From the NCBI GenBank assembly GCA_017882285.1, contig JADGPS010000002.1, positions 1-64,000 of the forward strand: a stretch of DNA of 64,000 nucleotides. The letters are read 5' to 3'. The first letter of the stretch is position 1. Every line of letters begins with the position of its first letter. The notes beneath the pieces are model-generated. The model was given only the letters and a program-made list of their open reading frames with translations. It made no database searches and was not told the DNA's origin. Position numbers and translations under genes: made by a program. Of the stretch, positions 54,362 through 64,000 are shown one piece after another. Source of the DNA: Paludibacter sp. GTDB lineage: Bacteria; Bacteroidota; Bacteroidia; Bacteroidales; Paludibacteraceae.

Positions 54362-56161
54362 TTACTTACGGGTCATACGTTTCCGTTCGTTCTCGTCAAG
54401 ATAGATTTTCCGTAAGCGAATACTGGCTGGTGTAATTTCCACATATTCATCTTCTTTGATGTATTCCAACGCTTCTTCCAGACTGAAAACAATAGGCGGA
54501 ATCAATTTGGCTTTATCATCGGCACCCGAAGCACGCATGTTAGTGAGCTTTTTCGGCTTTGTAACGTTCACAACCATATCACCTTCTTTAGCACTTTCAC
54601 CAACTACCTGACCTGCATAAATTTCATCTTGTGGAAAAACAAAGAATCTTCCTCGATCTTGCAATTTATCCAAAGAGTAGGCAAAAGCCGTGCCACTTTC
54701 CATAGCAATTATTGAACCGTTATTGCGTTTTTCAATTTCACCTTTGTACAGTTGATATTCAAAAAAGCGATGCGACATAATGGCTTCACCGGCCGAAGAA
54801 GTCAAAACATTGTTACGCAATCCGATAATACCACGCGATGGAATTAAAAATTCCAATTGAATGCGGTCGTTCATCACGTCCATGCTAAGCATTTCACCTT
54901 TGCGGATAGCTACTATTTCAATAATTTTGCCGGAACATTCTTCAGGGAGGTTGATAGTCAACTGTTCAATCGGTTCGCAACGTTTTCCGTTAATTTCTTT
55001 AAAAATTACCTGTGGCTGACCAACTTGCATTTCATAGCCTTCGCGACGCATTGTTTCAATCAGCACAGATAAGTGAAGTACGCCCCGTCCGTAAACGTGC
55101 CAAATATCCGAATCAATATTTTTTTCAACCCGCAAAGCCAGATTTTTATCCAATTCTTTCATCAAACGGTCGTGAATGTGGCGCGAAGTAACGTATTTTC
55201 CTTCTTTTCCGAAAAATGGTGAATTGTTGATAGTGAAAACCATACTCATAGTTGGTTCGTCGATGGCAATTGGAGTAAGTGGTTCAGGGTTTTGCAAATC
55301 GCAAACCGAATCGCCAATTTCAAAACCTTCGATACCAACCAATGCACAAATATCACCCGATTTTACTTCCGTAGCACGTGTTCGTCCTAAACCGGTAAAG
55401 GTATGCAATTCTTTAATGCGCGATTTGATGGTTTTTCCATCACGTTTTACCAAATTCACATCCATTCCTTCGCGCAAAGTTCCACGGTGAACTCGCCCTA
55501 CCGCAATACGACCAACATACGACGAATAATCGAGTGATGTAATCAACATTTGTGGTGTTCCTTCCAGATATTCAGGTTCAGGAATATATTTGATAATGGC
55601 ATCGAGCAAAGGTAAAATGCTGTCGGTCCGGTCTTTCCAGTCTTCCGACATCCAATTTTGTTTTGCCGAACCATAAATGGTGTGGAAATTCAACTGTGTT
55701 TCAGTTGCATCCAAATTATACATTAAGTCGAAAACAGCTTCATGAACTTCGTCGGGACGGCAGTTCGGTTTGTCCACTTTATTTACAACTACAATGGGTA
55801 AAAGTCCCATTTGTAAGGCTTTTTGCAACACAAAACGGGTTTGTGGCATTGGCCCTTCAAAAGCATCAACTAACAACAATACGCCGTCGGCCATGTTCAG
55901 TACACGTTCTACTTCACCACCAAAGTCGGCGTGACCCGGAGTGTCAATAATATTAATCTTGTACCCTAGATAATCGATAGACACGTTTTTTGCTAATATG
56001 GTTATGCCACGTTCACGTTCAAGGTCGTTATTATCCATAATTAACTCTCCGGCGTTTTCGTTGTCGCGGAACAGGTGTCCGGCTAATAACATCTTGTCAA
56101 CCAGCGTAGTTTTACCATGATCGACGTGGGCAATTATAGCAATGTTTCTAATTTTCTGCAT
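54362..56161 (-). CDS. typA: Ribosome-associated GTPase TypA/BipA
   Basis: This translational GTPase of 599 residues assists ribosome assembly and stress adaptation. G1 is AHVDHGKTT, then [13 protein letters not shown] and NKVDKP. The EF-G-like domains and the TypA-specific C-terminus ([20 protein letters not shown]) are intact. The ATG at 56,161 (MQKIRNIAI) matches the family start; the frame extends upstream only through a TTG codon. Its promoter element is at 56,188. Confidence 0.96.
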   Translation of the reverse strand: MQKIRNIAIIAHVDHGKTTLVDKMLLAGHLFRDNENAGELIMDNNDLERERGITILAKNVSIDYLGYKINIIDTPGHADFGGEVERVLNMADGVLLLVDAFEGPMPQTRFVLQKALQMGLLPIVVVNKVDKPNCRPDEVHEAVFDLMYNLDATETQLNFHTIYGSAKQNWMSEDWKDRTDSILPLLDAIIKYIPEPEYLEGTPQMLITSLDYSSYVGRIAVGRVHRGTLREGMDVNLVKRDGKTIKSRIKELHTFTGLGRTRATEVKSGDICALVGIEGFEIGDSVCDLQNPEPLTPIAIDEPTMSMVFTINNSPFFGKEGKYVTSRHIHDRLMKELDKNLALRVEKNIDSDIWHVYGRGVLHLSVLIETMRREGYEMQVGQPQVIFKEINGKRCEPIEQLTINLPEECSGKIIEIVAIRKGEMLSMDVMNDRIQLEFLIPSRGIIGLRNNVLTSSAGEAIMSHRFFEYQLYKGEIEKRNNGSIIAMESGTAFAYSLDKLQDRGRFFVFPQDEIYAGQVVGESAKEGDMVVNVTKPKKLTNMRASGADDKAKLIPPIVFSLEEALEYIKEDEYVEITPASIRLRKIYLDENERKRMTRK

Positions 56162-56187
56162 GTAACACAATCTTTTTTTTGAGGGTG

Positions 56188-56195
56188 CAAAGTTA
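56188..56195 (-). promoter_or_regulatory. -7 element of typA
   Basis: TAACTTTG on the minus strand matches TAnnTTTG exactly and is followed by CACCC, giving a very short leader of about 20 bases. Confidence 0.65.
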
Positions 56196-56318
56196 GTGAA
56201 AATAATTCAATAACTATTTCATTTAAGAATTCATCTGATTAAGAGCACATAAACCAACTATTTTAGTGATTTATTTTTGTGTTATTACGGAAAATAGTTT
56301 GAAAAAGACGCTTAAACT

Positions 56319-56349
56319 TTTGTCAGATAAAAAAAAAGCTGTACTTTTG
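56319..56349 (+). promoter_or_regulatory. Consensus Bacteroidetes promoter of rplS (TTTG-N19-TACTTTTG)
   Basis: TTTG at 56,319-56,322 and TACTTTTG at 56,342-56,349 are exactly 19 bases apart, a perfect match to the housekeeping consensus. The leader is about 80 bases. Confidence 0.88.
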
Positions 56350-56433
56350 CAGTCCAATTTTAGCGTAATCTCTGACAGAATAAATGAGGTCTGTGAATAT
56401 TGCGCATAATATTAATTAAAATAAAGAGCAATA

Positions 56434-56781
56434 ATGGACTTAATTAAAGTTGCAGAACAAGCATTTTTGGTTGAAAAAACGCACCCTGAATTCAAAGCCG
56501 GTGATACGGTTACCGTTGCTTACCGTATTATTGAAGGTAGCAAAGAACGTATTCAGGAATATCGCGGCGATGTCATCAAAATCGTTGGGCATGAAGGTAA
56601 AAAACGCTTTACCGTTCGTAAAATTTCAGGAAATGTGGGCGTAGAACGTATTTTCCCGTTGGATTCACCATTTATAGAAAGCATTACCGTTAACAAACGC
56701 GGTAAAGTTCGTCGCGCTAAATTGTATTATTTACGTGCACTTACCGGTAAAAAAGCCAGAATCAAAGAAAGACGCGTGTAA
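56434..56781 (+). CDS. rplS: 50S ribosomal protein L19
   Basis: The 115-residue protein lies at the 30S-50S interface. Conserved stretches are [40 protein letters not shown] and the basic end [17 protein letters not shown]. It is transcribed alone from the consensus promoter at 56,319 and ends at a terminator. Confidence 0.97.
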   Translation: MDLIKVAEQAFLVEKTHPEFKAGDTVTVAYRIIEGSKERIQEYRGDVIKIVGHEGKKRFTVRKISGNVGVERIFPLDSPFIESITVNKRGKVRRAKLYYLRALTGKKARIKERRV

Positions 56782-56810
56782 TCACAATCTTCGGAAACAA
56801 CATAAAAAAG

Positions 56811-56840
56811 AGAAATTCGTTTATCGGATTTCTTTTTTTT
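56811..56840 (+). terminator. Rho-independent terminator after rplS
   Basis: AGAAATTCG and CGGATTTCT pair with one G-T wobble across a 5-base loop and run into at least eight T. Confidence 0.85.
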
Positions 56841-56890
56841 TGTGGAAAAAATTTTCTAGGAGAATATCAGCGAAATCAACGGAAAATCTA

Positions 56891-59188
56891 TCACTCTGTA
56901 AACTTCGGATTAAATAGCAAAAAACCGATATTGACACCAAAATTCCACTGACTGGCTGCTGAGCTGTAATAGTTTACAAACATCCCCGCCGAAGCAATTT
57001 TAAAATTAAACGCCAGGGTGGTTTCAGCTATGAACTGCGAAGAAGTAAATGGGGTTAAGTAATATGCCTTATTATCTGCAGAACGGCTAATGCTTTGGTA
57101 GGGCACAAACCAATACGCTTCGCCGCGAAGATGAAGTTCTTTGGTAAAATTATAAATCGTTTTTAAACCAATGGCAGCAAACTGATTGGCACTAAAAGCT
57201 TCATTAAATACGGTTCGGCTATGTGGCGTTGGCCGAAAAGCCGGTGCCTGAATAAGACTTGCCGTGTAGTTTTGCAACAATTTCCGGTTTGTAACCGCTA
57301 ATTCACCATAAGTTCCCAAGGTAAAATGAGAAGAAATGGGAAAATACTGATCAATTTTCGCTCCCCACTTTATCCACAGATCAGAAATTTCAGGAACAGT
57401 TTGAGCAGGATTAATGCCTGATTTAAAGGTTTCTTCGCCACCAATCAACTGGAGGGAAGTAGTATAATTGTAACCAGTTGTTGGATACATTAGGTTGTTG
57501 AGGGTGTAACTTTCAATTCGTCCAAAAATGCTTCCGAGCGAAAATATACTTTTATCGTTTACGGTGGTAGCAGTTGCAGTGGAACGATCCTGAATGTAGC
57601 TGTCTGTCAGGGCACCGTATCCAATTCCAAACTCCATTCGTCCTTTCGTGTTAAGTGGAATGCCAATACTCAGTTTTGTATAAAACTCATTTTGTGTGAA
57701 ATTGGAAGTCCGGGTATCAGCATAAAAAATCTGATCACCTTCAAAATAATCAAATTTATGAACCACCACTCCTAACTTCATATACCAGTTTTTTTGAGAT
57801 GGAATTTCAATCCGTGTTCCCAATCCTAATCCGTTATAAACTTTGCCAAACTGAGCATCGATATAAGCGGTTTGTGCAAATTCAGTCAGGTTTTGATAGG
57901 TCAATCCGAAATAAGCCTGATTGGAGGTGGATGACGAAACATTACCACCAAGAAGCACTTTCAGGTGATCTTGTATTTTTACATACAGATTTAAATCAAA
58001 ATTTCCGGTTGCCGAATTAAAAACGGCATGTGGCATAACTTCCATGATTTTATCGTCGGAAATTAATTTGAAATACGAATCTTTAAATTCTTTAAGCGTG
58101 AATACATCGTTTTGGTAGTGAAAAATATTCTCTACATATTGTTTTTGCAAACTGTCGACACCTTCCACAATTACTCGTTGAAATTTCAACTTGGGGAAGC
58201 GGTTTTTGAAATTATTCCGTTTCTCGGCAATTTCCTGTACTGTCACACGTCGTGGAACTCGCGCTTTAATTTCATCAATATGTTTCATTACCGAATCATA
58301 ACCCATTTGAACCAGTTCATCCACTCTATTAAAATTGAAAAGTCTGACATTAGTGGTTTTAAACTTTATTAATAAACCATCTTTTTTCGGAATAGTGTAA
58401 TCAGTATGTGACATAATCATATTTTCAATTTGCATGATAATATCCTGCTGGTCGGGTTTGCGTGGATTGTTCGAAACCACACTTCCAATCATAAAGTCGG
58501 GATTAAAATCCTTGCGCATCACATCTACAGGAAAATTATTGAAAATGCCACCGTCGAATAGCAATCGGTTGTCAATCATAATGGGCTTAAACATAAATGG
58601 ATAAGTCATTGACGCTCTTATCGCATCTCCCAACACACCATATCTGAAAACTACTGCTTCTTTTTTGTAGATATCGGAAGCAACGCAACGGAAGGGCACA
58701 AACAATTTGTCGAAATCGCCGCCTGCAACGGCATTTGCCTGAGCAGTGAGGGGTAAAAACGCATAGTTCATCTGCCGCGGTGATACGAAATTAGTTGGAA
58801 GAACAGTCGATTTCAAATTAATGGAATCGATATTGCTTATATTAAAGGGAATTTCAACAAAATTCGGTTTTGGATCGGCATTACGAAAATAATATTGGTA
58901 ATTCGAGTTCACTTCGCCTGTCGACCAGCGTTTAAAATCAGGAGATTTGATAATTTCAATCATTTCGTCGGTGGTGTAACCCATTGCGTACATGCCACCT
59001 ACAATGGCTCCCATAGAGGTTCCGGCAATGTAATCAATCGGAATGCCGTTTTCCTCCAGTGCTTTGATTACCCCTATATGCGAAATGCCTTTGGCACCAC
59101 CACCACTTAAAACAAGACCGACTTTTTGTGATGATAATGAAAGAAATATGCTTGCAGAGAAAGTGAAAATCAATAATACTTTTTTCAT
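56891..59188 (-). CDS. Patatin-like phospholipase with outer-membrane barrel (type Vd-like)
   Basis: The 765-residue protein, counted from the ATG at 59,188, has a signal peptide (1-20). A patatin domain follows with the oxyanion motif GGGAKG at 29-34, nucleophile S58 in GTSMG and D212 in DGGIFNNFP. A POTRA-like domain is near 325-400 (KFQRVIVEGVDSL), and a C-terminal BamA/Omp85-like barrel ends at the final strand FNFGVNIGFLLF. It is predicted to be a lipid hydrolase displayed from the outer membrane, like PlpD. The frame extends eight codons upstream, but this start gives the better signal peptide. Confidence 0.9.
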   Translation of the reverse strand: MKKVLLIFTFSASIFLSLSSQKVGLVLSGGGAKGISHIGVIKALEENGIPIDYIAGTSMGAIVGGMYAMGYTTDEMIEIIKSPDFKRWSTGEVNSNYQYYFRNADPKPNFVEIPFNISNIDSINLKSTVLPTNFVSPRQMNYAFLPLTAQANAVAGGDFDKLFVPFRCVASDIYKKEAVVFRYGVLGDAIRASMTYPFMFKPIMIDNRLLFDGGIFNNFPVDVMRKDFNPDFMIGSVVSNNPRKPDQQDIIMQIENMIMSHTDYTIPKKDGLLIKFKTTNVRLFNFNRVDELVQMGYDSVMKHIDEIKARVPRRVTVQEIAEKRNNFKNRFPKLKFQRVIVEGVDSLQKQYVENIFHYQNDVFTLKEFKDSYFKLISDDKIMEVMPHAVFNSATGNFDLNLYVKIQDHLKVLLGGNVSSSTSNQAYFGLTYQNLTEFAQTAYIDAQFGKVYNGLGLGTRIEIPSQKNWYMKLGVVVHKFDYFEGDQIFYADTRTSNFTQNEFYTKLSIGIPLNTKGRMEFGIGYGALTDSYIQDRSTATATTVNDKSIFSLGSIFGRIESYTLNNLMYPTTGYNYTTSLQLIGGEETFKSGINPAQTVPEISDLWIKWGAKIDQYFPISSHFTLGTYGELAVTNRKLLQNYTASLIQAPAFRPTPHSRTVFNEAFSANQFAAIGLKTIYNFTKELHLRGEAYWFVPYQSISRSADNKAYYLTPFTSSQFIAETTLAFNFKIASAGMFVNYYSSAASQWNFGVNIGFLLFNPKFTE

Positions 59189-59385
59189 TGTTGAAATAGG
59201 GTTGTTAAACACAGTAAAATTACATAAAAATTCATTACCAACGTATTATTTTTTGCAAAAAACCTTGTAATAAATACTTGGATTTCGAATATTAAAAATG
59301 CCTTGTTTGTTAAAATGCATTTTCGAAGACTAATCAACAATCGAAAATTACATTATAAATGAAACAATTTTCATGTTGAAACGTT

Positions 59386-59393
59386 TAAATTTG
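59386..59393 (+). promoter_or_regulatory. Possible -7 element that decides the start of the next gene
   Basis: TAAATTTG matches TAnnTTTG and lies 28 bases before the ATG at 59,421 but downstream of the ATG at 59,373. If used, translation must begin at 59,421. Confidence 0.4.
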
Positions 59394-59420
59394 CAATTAG
59401 AAATATTATTTAAACGATTT

Positions 59421-60536
59421 ATGAAAATAGGATTTATTATTATTGCTTTAGCAATACTTTTTTCACTTAATGGATATGTGATGGTACGCGGATGGCAAGC
59501 CCTGCCACCCGTTTCTGTTTCCCGTCCCATTTATCTTATCACTGCAATTTTACTTTTTCTGGTTATGATGGTTGGGATGATATTTGGAAATGCCATGCAG
59601 CCTGTTGTTGCAAAAACCGTCAGTTTTATCGGATTTAGTTATATTATAGTTTTTATTTATTTGTTTCTTAGCTTTTTAGTGGTCGATATTGTTCGGATTG
59701 CTAACTATTTTATAGAATTTGCCCCATCCGGTTTGACAAGTTTCCGTCTTTGGGCGATGGTAGTAACATTGGGCATTACCGGAATTGCAATGGTAATTGG
59801 AAACATCAAATTCAATCATCCTGAAATTGTAACACTTAATTTAAGTATCGATAAACCAACTCAACATAAAGTACTGAAAATTGTTGCAGCAAGCGATTTT
59901 CATCTTGGAATTTCTATTGATAAAAAATGTCTGCATAGCTATGTTAAAATGATAAATGAACAACATCCCGATATTGTTTTGTTGGCTGGTGATATCTCCG
60001 ACCGCTCGATTATTCCGTTGATAAATCAAAATATGGCAGAAGAATTTCGAGCTATCAAAGCTTCATTTGGCGTTTATGCCATTAACGGCAATCACGAACA
60101 TTATACCGAAACGCCTAATGCAACAGCCAATTATCTAAAAAGTGCCGGAATTAAAGTTTTACGCGACGAAACTTGTCTGGTGGATAGTAGTTTTTACCTG
60201 GTTGGACGCGATGACCGAAGTAATTTAAATAGAAAAAATCTTAAGGAATTAGTGAATGGTTTGGATGTTAATAAACCAAGAATTCTGATGGATCATCAGC
60301 CTTATTATCTCGAGGAAGCCCAACAAAATGGAATCGATTTACAAATTTCGGGACATACTCACAACGGACAGTTTTTCCCTGTAAACTTTCTTGTAAAACA
60401 CATGTATGAGCTCAGTTACGGCTACAGGAGAATAGGCAAAACACATTACTATGTTTCCTCCGGTCTTGGCCTTTGGGGACCACAATATCGTATCGGAACA
60501 AGTTCGGAATTGGTGGTTATAAATTTGAAATATTAA
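59421..60536 (+). CDS. Membrane-anchored metallophosphoesterase (YkuE/YaeI type)
   Basis: The protein has four N-terminal membrane helices (about 1-140) and a C-terminal calcineurin-like phosphoesterase domain. The metal motifs are in order: ASDFHLG, LAGDISDR, NGNHEHY and SGHTHNGQ. Relatives hydrolyse phosphodiesters or lipid-linked phosphates; the substrate here is unknown. The ATG at 59,421 (371 residues) is preferred because homologous proteins begin directly at the first helix. The frame is also open from ATG 59,373. A strong terminator follows at 60,607. Confidence 0.88.
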   Translation: MKIGFIIIALAILFSLNGYVMVRGWQALPPVSVSRPIYLITAILLFLVMMVGMIFGNAMQPVVAKTVSFIGFSYIIVFIYLFLSFLVVDIVRIANYFIEFAPSGLTSFRLWAMVVTLGITGIAMVIGNIKFNHPEIVTLNLSIDKPTQHKVLKIVAASDFHLGISIDKKCLHSYVKMINEQHPDIVLLAGDISDRSIIPLINQNMAEEFRAIKASFGVYAINGNHEHYTETPNATANYLKSAGIKVLRDETCLVDSSFYLVGRDDRSNLNRKNLKELVNGLDVNKPRILMDHQPYYLEEAQQNGIDLQISGHTHNGQFFPVNFLVKHMYELSYGYRRIGKTHYYVSSGLGLWGPQYRIGTSSELVVINLKY

Positions 60537-60606
60537 CCTGCTTATCAACTATCCGGTCGGATAAGGACAACTTTCATCGAGTTCATTTCAATGAACATAC
60601 TAATGC

Positions 60607-60646
60607 AGAAATTGCCATATTCATTCAGAATACGGCAATTTCTTTT
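60607..60646 (+). terminator. Rho-independent terminator between the phosphoesterase gene and infB
   Basis: AGAAATTGCC-A-TATTC and GAATA-C-GGCAATTTCT form a stem of about 16 pairs with a 5-base loop, followed by TTTC on the plus strand. It may serve both convergent genes. Confidence 0.8.
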
Positions 60647-60658
60647 CAATTGTAAATT

Positions 60659-63600
60659 CTATAAGGTTTTCCGTACTTCTGTTTCTTCAAAACTTTCAAT
60701 CATATCGCCAACACGGATATCGTTATAGTTTTTGATATTCAAACCGCACTCGTAGTTAGTTCCCACTTCTTTTACATCATCTTTAAAACGTTTGAGAGAT
60801 TCCAATTCACCGGTGTAAACTACAATACCATCACGAATAATCCGAACTTTATTGCCACGTTTAATTTTACCTTCACGAACCAAACAACCCGCTACAGTAC
60901 CCACTTTGGTGATTTTAAATACTTCGCGGATTTCAACGGTAGCTGTAATTTCTTCCTTGATTTCCGGGGAAAGCATACCTTCCATTGCCGATTTGATTTC
61001 TTCAATCGCATCATAAATGATTGAATACAAGCGAATATCAATTTCTTCTTTTTCTGCCATTTTACGTGCAGTCGTAGTTGGACGTACCTGGAATCCACAA
61101 ATAATGGCGTTTGAAGCGGCTGCCAGCAAAATATCCGAATCGGAAATAGCACCAACTGCTTTGTGAATCACATTTACCTGAATATTCTCGGTCGAAAGGT
61201 TCAATAATGAATCCGACAAAGCTTCAACCGAACCATCCACGTCCCCTTTTACAATGATATTCAGCTCTTTGAAATCACCCAGCGCAATACGGCGACCCAA
61301 CTCGTCGAGCGTGAAGTGCTTTTTTGTACGAAGACTTTGTTCGCGTTGTAATTGTTCGCGTTTGTTGGCAATCTCGCGCGCTTCGTGTTCCGAGGTCATC
61401 ACATTGAAATTATCACCTGCTTGAGGAGCTCCGTTTAACCCAAGAATTAATGCCGGTTCTCCCGGTAATACTTCAGTGATTCGCTGATTACGTTCGTTGA
61501 ACATGGCTTTAACTTTTCCGTAGTTAATTCCGGCCAGAACCACATCACCCAATTGAAGTGTACCATTTTGAACCAGAATAGTGGAAACAAAACCTCTCCC
61601 TTTATCCAAAGTCGATTCGATGACAGAACCGATTGCCCGTTTGTTCGGATTGGCTTTTAATTCAAGTAATTCGGCTTCCAATAAGACTTTTTCAAGTAAT
61701 TCGGCAATTCCGGTTCCCTGTTTTGCAGAAATATCCTGTGATTGGTATTTACCACCCCAGTCTTCAACCAAATAGTTCATTTGTGCAAGTGTTTCCTTGA
61801 TTTTTTCAGGATTTGCACCCGGTTTATCCACTTTATTTATGGCAAAAATCATTGGAACGTTGGCGGCAGAAGCGTGATTGATAGCTTCAATCGTTTGTGG
61901 CATCACGTTATCGTCGGCCGCAACAATAATGATAGCAATATCGGTAACTTTAGCACCGCGGGCACGCATGGCTGTAAATGCTTCGTGACCCGGAGTATCA
62001 AGGAAAGTAATACGTTGACCATTTTCCAGTTTTACGTTGTAAGCTCCTATATGTTGTGTAATACCTCCGGCTTCACCGGCAATAACGTTTGTTTTACGAA
62101 TATAGTCGAGCAAAGAAGTTTTACCGTGGTCAACGTGACCCATAACAGTTACAATCGGTGCACGTGGAAGTAAATCAGCTTCTGTATCTACTTCTTCTTC
62201 GCCGATTGCTTCAATAACATCGGCACTCACATATTCAGTTGTAAATCCAAATTCTTCGGCTACGATATTGATAGTTTCAGCATCCAACCGTTGATTGATC
62301 GACACCATTAAACCAATGTTCATACAAGTTGCAATAACTTGATTAACACTTACATCCATCATAACTGCCAATTCACTTGCCGTTACAAATTCGGTAAGCT
62401 TAATTACACTTTCTTCATCGCGTTCACGTTGGGCTTGTTCTTGCTGACGAGCATTGATGCTTTCACGTTTATCGCGACGGTATTTTGATCCTTTTCCTTT
62501 TTTGTTTGCCCCCGAAAGACGAGCCAACGTTTCTTTAATTTGTTTTTGTACGTCTTCTTCGTTTACAACCGTTTTGATTGACTTTTTAAGACGGTCTTTA
62601 TTCGGTTTTGATCTACCACCGGTGGTTCCGGGAGTTACTTTTTTAGGATGGGCAAATCCCTGAGTTGCACCATTTGTTTGCGAAGCTTTTGTAATATCAA
62701 CTTTCTGACTGGAAAAACGTTCGCGTTTTTTCTTTGGATGAACCGATGTCGGATTTGCTGCAACTTCAGCCGGGGACCGCAGAATTTTCTTTTCTCCGGC
62801 TATCGGTGGCTTTTTGCCATCGAAATTGATTTTGCTTTTTTCTTCGCGTTCTTTCCTTTTTTGTTCTTTCGTTTTGGCTTTTGGCCGGGTACTTTGATTT
62901 AAAAGATTCAAATCGATATTTCCTATCACTACCGGCGCCACATCAAGGGTTGATACATTCAACTTAAATACTTCATCTTCTTCGTGATCGTTATCTTTTG
63001 TCTCGATAATTCCTTCCGGAAAATCGTCCTCAACTTCTTCAATTGGTTTTACTTCAAATTTCTTTACCGGTTTTTGAGGTTGAACTCTCGGTTCTGGTTT
63101 AGTCTGGGTTTCGGAGCTTATTTGTTCTTTTTGTTCAGTCTTAATTTCTTCTTTTACAACCGGTTTTTCTTCAACCTTTACTTCTGGTTTTGGTTCAGGT
63201 GTAATTGGTTCTTTTTTCAATTCCGGTTTTACTGTTTCTATAATCGGTTTTGGTTCTTCTTTTTTTAAGTTGTCGGTTTTGTCAATTTCCTTTTGTTTTT
63301 CAACGGCATGTTTTTGAATTTTTTCTTCAACTTTTGGTTCGGCTTGATTTTCTTTAGCTTTCAAATCGATATGACCAACAGATTTGAAATGAGGTAATTT
63401 GTCTTCGGGTACTGAAACAGGTATAGTCTCCACCGTTTTCTCGACCGGTTTTGGTTGATTATAACCTTCAATAGCCACTGTGGAACCTTTTTCTTTCAGC
63501 AAACGCTCCTGACTTAATCGCTCCGATTCAAGTTTTAGAGCCATATCTTTATTGAACTCCTTTGCAAGTAAAAGGTGCAGATCGTCATCCAATTTCAAAT

Positions 63601-63703
63601 TGGGGTCGTGTGCTATTTTATGACCTTTTTTAGCTAAGAATTCAATTGCGGTGGTCATCCCAACATTCAAATCTTTACAAGCTTTACTTAATCTTATGGA
63701 CAT
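60659..63703 (-). CDS. infB: Translation initiation factor IF-2
   Basis: GTPase of 1,014 residues that places initiator tRNA on the 30S subunit. The N-terminal IF2_N-like motif ([20 protein letters not shown]) is followed by a long lysine/glutamate/proline-rich region (about 70-400) and a second IF2_N region. The G domain has G1 GHVDHGKTS from residue 522, DTPGHEAF and NKVDKP. The C-terminal domains are complete. It follows nusA on the same strand, as in the common rimP-nusA-infB operon. Confidence 0.97.
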   Translation of the reverse strand: MSIRLSKACKDLNVGMTTAIEFLAKKGHKIAHDPNLKLDDDLHLLLAKEFNKDMALKLESERLSQERLLKEKGSTVAIEGYNQPKPVEKTVETIPVSVPEDKLPHFKSVGHIDLKAKENQAEPKVEEKIQKHAVEKQKEIDKTDNLKKEEPKPIIETVKPELKKEPITPEPKPEVKVEEKPVVKEEIKTEQKEQISSETQTKPEPRVQPQKPVKKFEVKPIEEVEDDFPEGIIETKDNDHEEDEVFKLNVSTLDVAPVVIGNIDLNLLNQSTRPKAKTKEQKRKEREEKSKINFDGKKPPIAGEKKILRSPAEVAANPTSVHPKKKRERFSSQKVDITKASQTNGATQGFAHPKKVTPGTTGGRSKPNKDRLKKSIKTVVNEEDVQKQIKETLARLSGANKKGKGSKYRRDKRESINARQQEQAQRERDEESVIKLTEFVTASELAVMMDVSVNQVIATCMNIGLMVSINQRLDAETINIVAEEFGFTTEYVSADVIEAIGEEEVDTEADLLPRAPIVTVMGHVDHGKTSLLDYIRKTNVIAGEAGGITQHIGAYNVKLENGQRITFLDTPGHEAFTAMRARGAKVTDIAIIIVAADDNVMPQTIEAINHASAANVPMIFAINKVDKPGANPEKIKETLAQMNYLVEDWGGKYQSQDISAKQGTGIAELLEKVLLEAELLELKANPNKRAIGSVIESTLDKGRGFVSTILVQNGTLQLGDVVLAGINYGKVKAMFNERNQRITEVLPGEPALILGLNGAPQAGDNFNVMTSEHEAREIANKREQLQREQSLRTKKHFTLDELGRRIALGDFKELNIIVKGDVDGSVEALSDSLLNLSTENIQVNVIHKAVGAISDSDILLAAASNAIICGFQVRPTTTARKMAEKEEIDIRLYSIIYDAIEEIKSAMEGMLSPEIKEEITATVEIREVFKITKVGTVAGCLVREGKIKRGNKVRIIRDGIVVYTGELESLKRFKDDVKEVGTNYECGLNIKNYNDIRVGDMIESFEETEVRKTL

Positions 63704-63765
63704 ATTCTTTAATTACAATTTTCTATTTTAAAAAATCCGGTTTTAATAGTTTTCATTTCTGTCTA

Positions 63766-63798
63766 TCACGGAACACGGAACGCAAAACGTGGAACACA
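63766..63798. repeat. Micro-repeat ACACGGAAC in the nusA-infB spacer
   Basis: CACGGAACACGGAAC is followed after seven bases by CGTGGAACAC. This is another short intergenic micro-repeat without clear function. Confidence 0.5.
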
Positions 63799-63806
63799 AA
63801 AATGTG

Positions 63807-64000
63807 TTATGCTTCGTCTTCGAACTCAGCTGTCAGAATGGCCAAAACTTCGTCAACGGTTTCTTCTTCCAAATCGGTACGACGAATCAAATCCTGACGC
63901 GAAATTGCCAAAACATTTTTAGCTGTATCACAACCAATTGCTTTCAACGCATCGATTACCCATTGGTCAATTTCGTCACTGAATTCATCTAAGTAAATAT
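63807..64000 (-). CDS. nusA: Transcription termination/antitermination factor NusA (3' end)
   Basis: Only the last 63 codons are in the window. The frame reads LDEFSDEIDQWVIDALKAIG, then CDTAKNVLAISRQDLIRRTD and EEETVDEVLAILTAEFEDEA with a stop at 63,807-63,809. This is the C-terminal acidic helical repeat region of Bacteroidetes NusA. The position directly upstream of infB supports the call. The remainder lies beyond the right edge. Confidence 0.93.
   Translation of the reverse strand, partial: IYLDEFSDEIDQWVIDALKAIGCDTAKNVLAISRQDLIRRTDLEEETVDEVLAILTAEFEDEA

Noticed and set aside
52821-63268. Many open frames of 60-140 codons opposite or overlapping the large genes
   Set aside because: They lie wholly inside well-supported genes in other frames and lack recognisable protein patterns.

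Overview
The window is chromosomal DNA of a Bacteroidota (Bacteroidetes) bacterium, most likely of the order Bacteroidales. The evidence is a SusC/SusD pair, fused SecDF, DUF4831 and DUF4143 proteins, cargo with type IX secretion (T9SS) C-terminal signals, and many promoters with the Bacteroidetes -7 element TAnnTTTG. The base composition is AT-rich. A Paludibacter-like genus is plausible but cannot be proven from this window. No phage, insertion sequence with transposase, CRISPR array or rRNA operon is present.

Layout. (1) 1-9,870, plus strand: a 5'-truncated DUF4337 remnant, an SDR oxidoreductase, an MFS transporter, a palindrome-rich dispersed repeat, a hypothetical membrane protein, rlmD, a 1,118-residue GH18-deacetylase-GT2 fusion and a GNAT-like protein. 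(2) 9,900-13,080, plus strand: nadB, a very small T9SS-type secreted protein, a Dabb protein and ssb. (3) 13,090-24,130, mostly minus strand: DUF4831, topA, a secreted hypothetical (plus), tRNA-Leu(TAA), a broken tRNA-Leu copy, tRNA-Gly(GCC), a lipoprotein, a LolC/E-like permease, rbfA, cysS, a DUF4143 ATPase and a DjlA-like TerB/DnaJ protein. (4) 24,460-37,110, minus strand: a six-gene polysaccharide utilisation locus (PUL) with GH3, GH144-type glycoside hydrolase, SusC, SusD, a second GH144-type enzyme and a tandem-repeat T9SS protein, with a dead GH144 fragment just beyond its terminator. (5) 37,290-44,000: a band-7 protein, an extracellular GH13 amylase and, convergent with it, a membrane-spanning LuxR-type regulator. 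(6) 44,100-64,000: housekeeping genes secDF, recQ, clpX, clpP, tig, an outer-membrane barrel, typA, rplS, a patatin-barrel protein, a metallophosphoesterase, infB and the 3' end of nusA.

How the genes work together. The PUL fits a surface system that binds a beta-glucan (family knowledge points to beta-1,2-glucan), cuts it with GH144-type enzymes, imports the oligosaccharides through SusCD and releases glucose with the GH3 enzyme. Its promoter region carries four copies of AACCCTA that look like an operator. The GH13 amylase and the neighbouring regulator may form a separate alpha-glucan unit. tig-clpP-clpX is the usual protein quality-control cluster, and nusA-infB the usual transcription/translation operon.

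Most of the window is ordinary. The points worth a second look are the trifunctional exopolysaccharide fusion, the PUL with its T9SS-sorted putative glycan binder and AACCCTA sites, a palindromic repeat that runs into the signal-peptide codons of a GH144 gene, the tRNA-Leu pseudogene with a 19-bp palindromic insertion, the GH144 remnant, and paired operator-like repeats in front of the DUF4143 ATPase. All functional calls rest on reading the sequence and knowledge of protein families; no database search was run.
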